Assembly (NCBI GenBank): GCA_027604705.1
Contig: JADHYV010000044.1
Location: 62,001 to 126,000, forward strand
Source of the DNA: Allomyces arbusculus
Lineage: Eukaryota; Blastocladiomycota; Blastocladiomycetes; Blastocladiales; Blastocladiaceae
DNA length: 64,000 nucleotides
Direction: 5' to 3'
Shown piece after piece: positions 11,324-21,769 of the stretch (positions are counted from its first letter, which is position 1; each line of letters opens with the position of its first letter). A program made the position numbers and the translations under genes. Below the pieces are notes generated by a model. The model saw nothing but the letters and a program-made list of their open reading frames with translations. It made no database searches and had not been told where the DNA came from.

Positions 11324-13042
11324 TCAGGTCTTCACGCATGTCGCCATTTTGATCTCCTTGTGCACATTCTCCCACCCGGCGAGCCCGCTAACATTCTCGC
11401 CATCAGCAGTGAGCAGCTGTTCGCCCTCACCATGAGCACCAGCGCCTCGAGCCGAAACAAGGCCAAATTGGCTCGGATTGCTAGGAGCCGAATCCCAGAC
11501 CATAAATCCATCGCGGTCAAAGTCATCCTCGGACAGCAACGCAACCGGCGCGCGCGCATGAGCGGCGAGTCGTGGCACAATGATGTCTTGGTACCGCAGC
11601 GCGGGTGAGAACCACGTCAAACAAGCCCCCACAACAATCATGGCCACGATCGCGACGACCAGGGCGTCGACCGGGTAGTAGAGAGTCGCAGTTGATCCAG
11701 CGAGCATGCTTGGCACAGCAACAAGCGGGTAGTCACCAACACCGGCTGCAGCGCGATCAATCGCGACGCGAACGCGAGTCACGTCGCCACCATTGGCATT
11801 GGCGGGCTTCCGCCGATAATATTGCGTCGTGTACGGAACGGAAGTGTACGTTTCCATCATGGCCGGCCGCAAGTACACATCTGGCTCTGAGAACCCGTTT
11901 TCCCACTCGAGCGTGTACGGCTGCATGTCAATGTTCATCGTATCGGTCTCGTTGGGCGCATGAATACTGATCTCAGACAGCGAGCAAAGACCTTGCCGGA
12001 GCCGCGTCATGTTCTTGACACTGGGCGGCCAGTCGATCCGGTCAACGACACTCCGAGGAACCGAGGATAAACTGACTTCGGTTTCGGAAAAGATGGGGGC
12101 CAGGGCCATTTTCACGGATCGCGTGCCGTTGCGCACCTTGGACAAAAATGCGGACGGCCAGTCTTCATTTTCGCTGTCGGTCAGCGGCGGCAGTTCCGGT
12201 TTTGCCTGCACGTACAGAAATTTGCGATCGCTGTATGCGCCAAGAGTACAAAACGACTGCCGGATCTCTGCCGCCTTTAGCTCGTTTTTGCCAAAGGCGT
12301 AATAGTCGAGTCGCCCACGAACCGGTTTCCTTGAATCTTGCTGTACTGCGGTCGTGGTCACGGCCAAGTAGGATTCGTTCGCAGCAGGAGGAGCATGCAC
12401 CAAGACAACCCGGTCAGGGGTGCCAGGTCGGCCGTATTCATCAAACCAATGCGCAATCGAAAGTGCAGCTCCCGGGACTTGTCCGCTGACCGACACCCAG
12501 TCAAGATTCGTGATATCCATGACAAATGCGCCGGGCCCCGACACGGCGCTGGCCGGGTAAACGCGCCCCAGGTTGCCGCGAATATTTATGAATTGTTCAA
12601 ACGACGGCTTGAGAGGACCCGGAGTGTCCGCAGATAAACGCCACTGCAGTGCATGGCCCTCGGCCGTGGTTGTGGACAAGTCAAACACACGCTTCAAGTT
12701 TGCGACAATGGAGCTGCATCCAGATTCATGGTCGACGCCCGCAATCATATCGGCACGGCATCCCGAAGCAATAGCCGTCAAGTTGCTCTCATCGTAACCG
12801 ACGACCGCGGGCACCGAGTAAAAATACATAGTCGACAGGAACGAGCTGGCCAACGACAAGAGCCATAGAATGAGAACCACGGCGACGACGCGCGCTGCCA
12901 TGTGCGTGCGCACACTGTTCGTGCTCAAAAACGAGAAAGTTCCAAGCGCAGAGAAAACAAGCAGAGCGCGACGGTGCCGCATTTTGTCGAGAATCACGAC
13001 AACAAGCCTGTCGAGCAGGGCCACAATCAGTGTTTTGGCCAC
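11324..13042 (-). CDS. Large membrane protein with glycosylated ectodomain, unknown family
   Basis: A 572-codon open frame. Hydrophobic segments lie near the N terminus (TLIVALLDRLVVVIL, RALLVFSALGTFSFL, then ARVVAVVLILWLLSLASSFL) and near the C terminus (ALVVAIVAMIVVGACLTW). Between them is a polar domain of roughly 330 residues with several N-glycosylation sequons (NLT, NES, NGT, NMT, NET) and scattered Cys, so it is probably exposed outside the cell or in the lumen. A short acidic tail follows. The first codon of the open frame is GTG, preceded by CTCACAG, a good 3' splice site, so a 5' exon is likely and the true start is unresolved; an ATG at about 13090 is in another frame. No family recognised. 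Confidence 0.65.
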   Translation of the reverse strand: MAKTLIVALLDRLVVVILDKMRHRRALLVFSALGTFSFLSTNSVRTHMAARVVAVVLILWLLSLASSFLSTMYFYSVPAVVGYDESNLTAIASGCRADMIAGVDHESGCSSIVANLKRVFDLSTTTAEGHALQWRLSADTPGPLKPSFEQFINIRGNLGRVYPASAVSGPGAFVMDITNLDWVSVSGQVPGAALSIAHWFDEYGRPGTPDRVVLVHAPPAANESYLAVTTTAVQQDSRKPVRGRLDYYAFGKNELKAAEIRQSFCTLGAYSDRKFLYVQAKPELPPLTDSENEDWPSAFLSKVRNGTRSVKMALAPIFSETEVSLSSVPRSVVDRIDWPPSVKNMTRLRQGLCSLSEISIHAPNETDTMNIDMQPYTLEWENGFSEPDVYLRPAMMETYTSVPYTTQYYRRKPANANGGDVTRVRVAIDRAAAGVGDYPLVAVPSMLAGSTATLYYPVDALVVAIVAMIVVGACLTWFSPALRYQDIIVPRLAAHARAPVALLSEDDFDRDGFMVWDSAPSNPSQFGLVSARGAGAHGEGEQLLTADGENVSGLAGWENVHKEIKMATCVKT

Positions 13043-13716
13043 TGTGAGTAGTGCCGCAGTTGCAGCCTGTGGAAGGTAACGTAAGCCATAATGGCAATTC
13101 CCGTCGTGTTGTGATCTTTGGAGCGGTGAGTTGGGTTGGCTATTGCGCTGTCAGAGATTTAGTGCTCCCTTGTGATCGCAGTACCGCACTGGCCCTCTGG
13201 CCGAACAGTGTTCCTGAACGTGTTCTGGACACCGTTTACCTTTAACTATAGTTCAAGACTGAGTGGGAGGGATGGTAGGACGACGGGGGAGGACGAGAGG
13301 TCGGGAGGGTGCAGCTGGAAAGCAAGGCCAGGGGTATATTTATATGCCCAGCTGTGCTCAGCCCTGGCAACGGCTGGCAACGCCGAAAAAAACGAAAAGT
13401 GCCCTGGTGAAGTTCACTGTAGTCTATGACACCATAAAGCTGACGTGGAAGCGAAGTCTTGGGCAAGTTAGAAGTGGTTCCAAGTCACCATCAAGGTGAC
13501 GCGGAACGCAGTGTCTTGTCACAACAGAGAGCAACATGGTACATTCCTAAATCATGTTGGGACATCAAGAGGGGATGGACAACAGAAATAAAGCAAAACG
13601 CAAAACGGGGGGATCAAAAAGGATCGAAGTCTGCTAAGGGTAAACTGGGCCGCAAGCGAGGCAAGAAAAAGGTGATAAAAACGGTACTGCGGGGCACGAA
13701 AACGGCGCAACATTTT

Positions 13717-16087
13717 TCACCCATCGACGCGCACCGATTCCGGCACTACCCAGACGCGCGCCTTGGCCAGTACACTCCCGGACCCAACATCCACGAGAGC
13801 CGGAAACACGCTGAACGCAACCAGGCCCGCACCCGGCCGCTCGTCGCGATCGAGACACTCGTCGAGCATGACCGCCGGATGCACGGTCGCGCCTGGTTGC
13901 GGCACGACGACGGCACCAAACGGCGTATGCGCCTTCAGCCGAAACCACCGCTGCGCGATCGCGAGCAAAGTTGCACTCCAGTCAACGGGCGGCGTGGTAG
14001 GTCGTACCGTGTTCGACGTGCCGGACGGGCGACCGGGTAAGGCCGCGGTCGGGTTCAGCCGCAGCGCGGCCCAGTCCGCGAGAAACGCGCGTGCCGCGGC
14101 GCGACAGACGGGCACAAACGGGTTCGAGTGCGTGTCGGTGGACGTGGTGTCGTCGGCGGGTGCAGCGACCAGCGTCGCGACGAGCGATTCTTGAGATGTG
14201 GCGGCGAGCTCGGAGAGCTGGGGTAGACGCAGCTCAGATGCGTCGAGGTCGCGAATGGCCGCGTGCACGACGCGGAAAAACGCGCCGAGTTGGCGGGGTT
14301 TCGGTGTCGTGACTGGAGTTGTCTCGTTTCCGTTCGCGCCGCCCGCGCATTGTTGCCATAAGCCGAGCAGGCGTGGGTCGACGAGCGCGTCAACGAACCG
14401 GCGTACGAGCAGGGCGAGACAATGCATGACGACGGCGCGGTGCCGGCGGACAGGGTGCACCGACGTCGGTGGCGTACTGCGCCTGGCCACGCCCGCACGG
14501 TCCAGCGTTGCAGGTGGCGGCGTCACTTGCCGAGCAGCGTCGACCACCACACTCCACAATTCGTCGAGCCGCTGCGCCGGCGTAGCCGTGACGACGCGCG
14601 CGGCCACGTCGCTCAAGTCGAGGTAAAGCGCGGACCAATCGTCCTTAGCGGCCTGGATCTGCGGGTCGTCATCACGGCGGGTCGTGGACGGCGGCGCATT
14701 GAGACCAAAGGTGGCGAGCGTCACGGCGCATCCGGCGAGCGACACTTCTGGCCCGAGCCGAGTCGTCGTCGCTTGGTGCTCCACGTCGTCGCCGAGCTTG
14801 CCTGTGCGGTCGAGAAACGCGAGTCGACGGCGCAACGACGCGAGACTGCGTTGAGACGGCTTGCGTGCCGCCGCAGTGATCGCTGCCGTTGGAACGGGTC
14901 GCACGACCGGTATCGGCTCCGTCGCATCGGTATAATCAGATCCCGGCAGGTTCTGTATGATGCGCGGCGAAGGAATCGGCTCGATACTCGCGCCACGGCC
15001 AATGGTCCCGGTAATCGTCCCGACAAACGACCGGGACAGTGTGCCTTGCCCGCCGAGTGTCGACGAGTACGGGTGCGGTGGCGGCCACACACCGCTACTA
15101 CCCGAGTCCTGCGCATGCTGCATCGTTTCGAGCAGCTTGAGATTCTCGTTGGCGCGCTTCCAGCTGCGCCGTTGGCGGCGCCACAGGAAGAACCCGACAA
15201 TCCCGGCGCCGACGAGACCTACCGGCACGGCAATCAGGAGCGCGAGAACCCATCCGGCGACCGATAAGCTCGACCCGGCCATGGATCCGGCCGCCGTGGC
15301 GATTGGCGTCGAGGCAGGTGCCGTGATAGTCGGCACGGTCTGTGATATCGTCGTCGAGTCGTTCGTGGCGACAGGCGCGGTCGTGCATAGATTACGCTGC
15401 AGCGCGGTCCCTGCAGCGTTCCACGATAAACTCGAGCACTGCGACGCCGAGAAGCAGCCCATGACGGCACCGTAGCTGTACCCGAGCGTATCGTTCGGGA
15501 TCGAAGACGCGCGCGAGGCCGTGTTGCTGTTGATCCACCCTGTATAAAATGACGGCACGCTGCGTCAGCAATCCAATTCAATTTCCACTTGGTCACAGCA
15601 TGCGGCACGGCCTGATCCTACCTCCATTTGGCACCAAAACTGAATCCCTTGCATTCAATAAAGCGGTGCACGGCATCAAGCACGGCGGATCCACTTGCGC
15701 AACAACGGTGCCGTCGGTACACAACCAAGCGACTGTATCACTACCCGGCCCCGGTGCGGCGCGCGCGACCAACGAAATCTCCTGCACGGGTGCCACGAGC
15801 GACGGTCCCGAGATACTTGCGCCAGCCGCTCCGTATACGAGCGCAATGCAGCCACGCACGGCAATCTGGTCGGACGCGGGCGCGGCAAGAACGTTGCGAT
15901 CAAACGCGTCGCGATCAGACGAGGGGAGGCGCCCCCATGCCGGCGCCGAGCGCCATGCCGCGGCCATTTGCGCGGGACCGCGCAGCGGGAAGCCAGTACA
16001 GGCGTTGTCAACATTTGTCGCGTCAGTACTGGTGCTGGAGCTCGCAGCTGTGGCGGCTGAGGACGCTGCTGCAGGTGGGATCGCCAT
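13717..16087 (-). CDS. Single-pass membrane protein, unknown family (762 aa)
   Basis: Coding sequence complement(join(13717..15539, 15622..16087)); the 82-bp intron 15540-15621 (GTAGGA...TACAG) joins VPNG to GWINSNT in phase. The ATG at 16087 lies in an Ile-rich stretch (LTIIIMAIPPAAASS), so a longer N terminus or signal peptide is possible. The Cys-containing ectodomain (residues about 25-235) ends in a Ser/Thr-rich stalk. One strong transmembrane helix follows, VLALLIAVPVGLVGAGIVGF, then a basic stop-transfer WRRQRRSWKR. The cytoplasmic part, about 480 residues, is mostly helical with Pro/Thr-rich linkers and no domain I recognise. The topology (outside N terminus, large inside domain) would suit a cell-wall or surface sensor, but that is inference. 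Confidence 0.65.
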
Positions 16088-16639
16088 GATGATGATTGTC
16101 AGGTTCACGCGTGCGGGCAGGGTCGGGATCACGGCGGGCAAGTTACTGGAAGTGTGCAAGCCGTTTGCACCATGTCCGGCGGGGGGATTGGACAGGACAA
16201 GAACGGACACGGGGGACGATTAGCTTGCAGCTAACTTTGGCCGTTGGCCAAAACGAGATCGACCGCACGGCGCTCTTTGCTGCAAGCAACCGCCGATCTT
16301 GGCAAGTCCGCCACACTAGAAAAAGTATCCCTGTTCATCTCAGTTCCCCACATTACACCTTGCTCGAAAATGTTTGCTCGCTGTCGCGCTGCCTGACTTG
16401 ATCTGACCCGGCCGTGAAATGACTGAAAGTAATCCTGGTGGACCGATCGATGATACATGAGCGTATTGACATGCAGTTTGCTGAAGAGCAAGAAAGGATA
16501 TGATGGTCGCAACAATGACCTTGACCATGGGCCGTGCTTGAATACACTCGCACCGCCTCTAATCCCTCTCAGTAGCCAACCTGCAAGACAATAATAGCTT
16601 CATTTACGTCCCCCTCTTCGACTGCTGATTCGGCGACCG

Positions 16640-17330
16640 TCCATTCGTCCTACAGGGCATGGCTCTTAAGGTGCAGTCGAGTGGCGGCTGAAGGGGGTCC
16701 ACCAAGACGATGGTTGAGCTCATTGACTTGGAGAAACGGGGATGGAGGCGACACTGGAACCCGGAAATCCGGCTTTTTTGGCCATTCACAAGAATCAGCA
16801 TCATCTCACTTGGCCGCTGACGCTTCTGGCTCACGAAATATTGCAGCACATTGGTTTTTGTCGTGGGAGGCTTCGTCATCAGCTCAGCCGCACTCTTTTC
16901 GACCAAAATAGCGGCCGGCAGCTTGCCCCACCGCGCGCGATAGCAAGTGAGTACATTCTTGGGCCGACACGAGCGGTTGGCGTGGTTCGAGACCCATGCG
17001 CCCTCAAGCTTGTGGTAAATCCAAAACGGGAGCCGCTCATTCAAAGCAAAATAGGCGCTCGCATCCAGAATATGCGTGTGTCAGACCGCGTCAATATTCG
17101 CACTTGGCGAAAGCAGGAGAGCGTGGCTATCATTGTAGACCAACTTGACGAGGAACCGGCGATCTTCGTAACTGGTCAAGTCAATGTCGTCGGCAGGCAT
17201 GTGAACGTTCGGGTCGCTGGCCAAATTGTCGGCAAGCTCTGAGAGGTCCAGCTCGTGGTCGAGGAATTGAAGTACCGCGTCAGTATCAACGGCAGCAATG
17301 GGTGGTTGGTGTCATGACGCGCCGGTCGGG
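16640..17330 (-). pseudogene. Relic of an unrecognised protein gene
   Basis: Minus-strand reading from about 17280 gives protein-like sequence, LQFLDHELDLSELADNLASD and DIDLTSYEDRRFLVKLVYND, then a stop. It continues in another frame as HILDASAYFALNERLPFWIY, GAWVSNHANRS and YRARWGKLPAAILVEKSAAE. The amino-acid use is far from random, but the frame is interrupted. Family not recognised; one option is another F-box-type body. Confidence 0.4.
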
Positions 17331-18319
17331 TTGCCTTTGCCTCTGTTTCGGAATCGGTTCCAGAGGTTGCGGTGGAAGCCCCGATATGGGCATGCAGGGA
17401 ATGAAACAACATTACGCTGCAAGGTAAGGTGTGATGGAGTGGGATGGGGAGAGGTGACTGACCGTTGCTATGAGCAACAAGAATGTGGTTCACACTTTAC
17501 CAACTAAGTCTTTGGGATGATGGGCAGGAAAATATTGGTCGCTGATAAGTGGTCAAGTATGTTCGAGATTCAAGAAGACACTTGTCAACTGCCACGCTTC
17601 AAAGGGATTTGATGATTGTGGCAAGATCAGCATGGTTTTTTTTGGCGGCACTCGGTAGCGTACAAAGAGGGCGACGCTGAAACCTCGCAATGAAGAAATT
17701 ACTTCTTTAAGGAGTTTCTTCCACTGCAATCAAGCAAAAAGCAGAGCCCGAGACAAGCGATAGGAGCACCAGCACCGAATCCTTGGGATAACTGACCTGG
17801 ATGTATGTGCCTAGACGTGCCTCCAAGCCTCCCCGAGTCACCTGTCTTCGATGGGCAATGCATGAATTTTTTGAGGCAACGACTGAATTTAACATCAACA
17901 TCGATACACACCACTGGCTGCAGTTTTGTCCTGAAGATGGCTTTTGAATCCCGTCGATCCTGTTTCGTCGCGTCGAACAAACAGTGCGCAGCTCGTCGAG
18001 ACGTCCAGCGCGTCAGTCTGCGGACCTCCGCCGTAGGAGACAAGGCAGGACAACAACGGAACAGCTCGAATTAGCCGACTTGGGCGTGATCGGGACTGTC
18101 TTTGCGCTTTTGACAATTAAACACGACAGTCGACCATAGCGGCAGCAGCGAGCCGCAGTTTCACGCGCGCTCGGATCGCCAAATTCAGTCATGCAGGCCC
18201 TCACCATCGGTGCCCATGCCCTTTTTTTGCCTGCGCCAGGCCACTTCATTGTTGACCTTTCCTCTTCCGCTCTCCTGCGCCACCACGCTGCCGTCACCGA
18301 GTTTGTCGCCCCTACTCTC
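17331..18319. other. Intergenic, no gene seen
   Basis: Only short, unsupported open frames. Composition is less GC-rich than around conserved genes. A 44-codon plus-strand frame beginning at 18191 (MQALTIGAHALFLPAPG) could be the eroded start of the duplicated segment that follows. Confidence 0.3.
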
Positions 18320-18970
18320 CGTTGAGTTCTCGAGCCGTCGCTCCATGATCCGTCGCCGCGTTCATCTGCTCTCCCCGTCGGTCTCTCCAACTCCGCCATG
18401 CACGCGGCAGGTCACATTCACCATGGTGCATCCCCACTGCGGGTCGCGTCATCGGTTGCGTCGTCCACGTCGGGCTCGTCTGAACTGAGCACTCCCGCAC
18501 TGAGTGTAGCGAGCACGATACAGGCGCTCTCGTCGGTCGCTTCCAAGTCGTCCGTGCCGAGCATTGCGCCAATGCACTTGACCCAAACCGGAACGATGCC
18601 GCACGAACGAAAAAATATTTGCTCATTCGCCCCCACCCGTTCAGGCCGCACCACCACAGGACGCATCGATTCAAGAAACTGGGATTGCTCAGACCACGTC
18701 TGCTCGCTCTCGACTAACGCTTGGCGGTATTTCTAAGCAATTGAAGGGCGTATCGGGACCGCAGTTGCATTACGTGACCGGCGGTGAAGTTGGGGTGCGC
18801 ATCGATCTGAATCCCGAAACTTTGTTGCCGCTGTCCATGTACTCGCTCGCGCAATCGAACCCACTCGACGAGTCGAGCGCTGCCCTCTCGATCCAGTCGG
18901 CGGCAACCAGCATGGGATCCCAACGCTCGCCATCTCTATCGCGGCGGTCGCAATCGTAGCATTCTGTGCT
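18320..18970 (+). pseudogene. Partial copy of the CNG-channel N-terminal coding region
   Basis: Two frames read as the cytoplasmic N-terminal region of the channel encoded on the minus strand at 37.4-39.0 kb. Matches in order are: GHIHHGASPLR against GTIRHGGSPLR; VASSVASSTSGSSEL against VSSIASSTSSSSAL; SIAPMHL against SLAPMHL; AQTTSARSRLTLGGIS (identical); SGPQLHYVTGG against SGPQLHCTTGG; SMYSLAQSNPLD (identical); and SPSLSRRSQS against SPALSRRSQS. The copy has at least one frame change and a stop, and contains no transmembrane, pore or CNBD sequence. It is in opposite orientation to the parent. Nucleotide similarity by eye is well below identity, so the duplication is old. Because it lacks introns' worth of sequence, retroposition cannot be judged: the parent region is itself one exon. 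Confidence 0.8.
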
Positions 18971-19939
18971 TGGGACGTCAACCTCACGCGTCCAGAGTCA
19001 GGTGCGGGCATTAAGACTACAAAATCAGCAATCATCCGCTGACACTTAGTCATGGACCCTCATGAGCCACTGGCGAGCTTTGCCGCTTCTGCTGTCAATC
19101 AAGTCAAACGTGACTGGGGTCAAGCTCACACCACGGTTGCAAGGCGGCAAGCCTTCTGTCATTACGAATGGCCGACCACCTGCTGTTACAGAAGTCGAGA
19201 CTCAAGATCTCTGCTTTGATGTAACTAACGGAAAAAATTCGCTCTCCTCAGGGCGAAGCAATCAAGCCGGTACTTGGCGAGGGACATGCGCTTCCTCGCT
19301 CTGGTGGGAGTCATGTTGCTGCATTGATTTTGCTCCTCAGCGAGCTTTCCCGGCAGGTGTTAGGGAGTCGTTCTCTTTGAAGCGGGGCAATAAACCCGGG
19401 GATGGTGGGGCTGCGCGACAGAGTACGTTTTCTTGCTCTTCTTCTCTCGTTACTCCTCGCGAAACAGCGAAGGAAACTGCTCTTTCACGTTGTCGCTCGT
19501 CATTCCCAGTCCGTGACGAAATCGGCGGCCCAGGGAGGGTGCGGGTGCAAAACACCTTACCCAACTCGTGTTTACCACGACAACGAAACCACGATTCCTT
19601 GGACGCGGCTCGAGCAATGGGACGACATCCGGCCCATTCGGGGACGGGCTAGGCTTTCCTCGCATCTGTCGGCACATGCTTTGACTTTTATCTGACATGC
19701 ATCGCTCGATCCCAACCTCTCGGCCGTCTCTCAAACGGTTCAGGAAGGGGTGGTGCAGGACCCTCCCTGACTGTGGCGGTTGGGACAATCGTCTTGGCGA
19801 GAGGTTGCTTTGATTCCTCAACGCACAACCCGTTTTACTTTGCTCGCAGCTTCTTCCCACCCTCTCCTCCTCTACTCACCTGTCATCCAATTCGAGCAAT
19901 CGCATCTATGCAATACCCGCAACCTTTCTCTCCAATACC
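18971..19939. other. Intergenic, no gene seen
   Basis: About 970 bases between the channel relic and the 3' end of the homoserine kinase gene. Open frames on both strands (for example 19062-19652 +) show no recognisable domain. Confidence 0.3.
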
Positions 19940-21351
19940 TCAAATCAAATGCTCGCGCGAAGGCACGACTTCCGTGCCCGTGACCACATCGAGCGGCAAC
20001 ACGTCCACGTTGACCTTTTCCCCCGGCCGTTCTGGGTGCGGCAGCGCTTCGTACACCCCACGCACGACCGTCTCCACCGCTTTCGGGTCGACGCCGTCAA
20101 CAGCAAGAATCAGGACCGTCGGTCCGGCACCGGAAACGCACGCACCAAGAACGTGTGGGACGGCGCGCAGGGCCGTGCGGACGGGTTCGAATCCGGGCAG
20201 CTAAGCACCGACAATAATGGTCAGCGCCAAAGCCGTGAGGATCAATCAAACCATGGCGAGAAGTAACGCATACCAAGTGTGCGCGGTGCGGCTGGTGCAA
20301 CACATCGTCCAACAAGTCGGCAAAGACTTCTTGCGTCATTCCGGGGCGGTACTGCGTCGCCGTCGGATTCGCGAGCACGGCCGTGAGCACGGCGACACGC
20401 TGCAGCGAGTGCACGATATCGGGCATTGTATACGTCGCGGGCAACGCTGCGCGGGCCGCGGCCGTCGGCACGTGGTAGTCGGGTACGGCGGCGAAAATGC
20501 GCAGTGACGGGTCGAGCGGGAGGTTGACCGCGTACACTGGAAAAAATCACGGGTGCGGACAGATCGAGTGAATTTGCGGTTCCTGAGTCCACGCGACCAG
20601 CGCTGTGGCGGCCAGGATACATTGCATCGCATGCAAGCGTACCGGATTTTGGCGTCAAGTAGGCCGCGACCATCCCGCCCAACAAACTCGGCGCGACATT
20701 GTCCGGGTGCCCTTCGACAGCAACCACCTTCTCGAGCATTTCCTGCACGGTCCACGCACACTCGCCGACCCAATTCGCCAGCACCACACCCGCGACCACC
20801 GCCGAACCCGATGACCCGAGCCCGCGGCCCAGCGGGATCGGGTTACTCACGCGCACTTTCACCCTCTTCCCCACCTTCACCTTTTGGGAGCCGAGCATGT
20901 CGAGCATCGTTGCCGTGATCAGGTTGGCGCGCGGGTCCGCTGGAATCGTGCCCGGGTCATTGCCCGCGTACTCGACGTTGTCGACGATCAAGGTGGGGGA
21001 AGAAACGGGGACGCAGGTCGCGTGCACTTCGAGGTACAGGCCGAGCGCCATGCCGAGCGTGTCGAATCCGGCGCCGAGGTTCGCCGTGGATGCGGGCACG
21101 CGGATCGTCACGGATTGCGCGGGGCCCGTGGCCGCGGGCGGTGCCGCGGCCGGCGTGGCGGCAGCAGTGGCAGCAGCCGCAGTGGCAGCAGCCGCAGTGG
21201 CAGCAGCAGCTTTCGGGACTCCATTTGGTGCGTGTGCAGTTCCATTGGCGACGACAGGCGCGGTCCCGTTCGCAACGGGCGCTGCGGTCTTGGGCACGGC
21301 CTTGGGCGCGTTCTTCTTGGCAGGCGATGCATTTGCGCGTTTCTTGGCCAT
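19940..21351 (-). CDS. THR1: Homoserine kinase (GHMP family)
   Basis: Phosphorylates L-homoserine with ATP, the branch step to threonine; cytosolic. Coding sequence complement(join(19940..20200, 20274..20536, 20643..21351)), 410 aa; introns are 106 bp (GTACGC...CCAG) and 73 bp (GTATGC...TTAG). Family motifs: IRVPASTANLGAGFDTLG (about 83-100), the GHMP ATP loop PLGRGLGSSGSA (173-184), EGHPDNVAPSLLGG, and C-terminal CVSGAGPTVLILA. The first in-frame ATG (21351) gives an 80-residue Ala/Pro/Lys-rich extension absent from typical enzymes of about 350-360 aa. That extension is encoded partly by a 15-bp tandem repeat, and start codons further in are possible. It is followed on the same strand, upstream, by the arginine-pathway gene ARG2. 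Confidence 0.92.
21162..21216 (-). repeat. 15-bp tandem repeat coding for poly-Ala/Thr
   Basis: About three units related to GCAGTGGCAGCAGCC (plus-strand reading), within the first exon of homoserine kinase. They encode runs such as AAAATAAAATAAAATAAA. Length variation between strains is likely. Confidence 0.7.
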
Positions 21352-21769
21352 CCTGGTGGTCGTTGTCGTGGTGCCTGCACGACGCGGTCGGTTGGACTTG
21401 AAGAGCGAGAGGGAGCGGCACGACGACGGCGACAAGTTTGGCCGGCAGCAGAGGCAGCAGCGGTTCGCCGTTGCGTTGGTGGTTCTTTTTCTTGCATGTT
21501 GGAGTCATCAGATCAGGTCGCAGAATCTGGCGACACTTTTAGCGACGCGTGACTCGCGGTCATGTGCTCCTCATCGAGGCGAGGTCGCCGAGGGCATGCG
21601 GAAGTCACGCCGGGGTGTCTCGCGCAGGACGTGCGAGACGTGCAGGCAGCTCCTCTCATCGAAGCGGAGCCGGTTTTCGCTGATCAAGTACCACGACGAC
21701 GATGCAAGCAGCCCGCGTGTCACGACCATATATCTATCACGCCCCGCTCACCCCAACCCCGAATCACCC

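Noticed and set aside
20184-20197. GGTTCGAATCC word resembling a tRNA T-loop
   Set aside because: It lies inside the last homoserine kinase exon (LPGFEPVRT) and no clover-leaf arms can be drawn around it.
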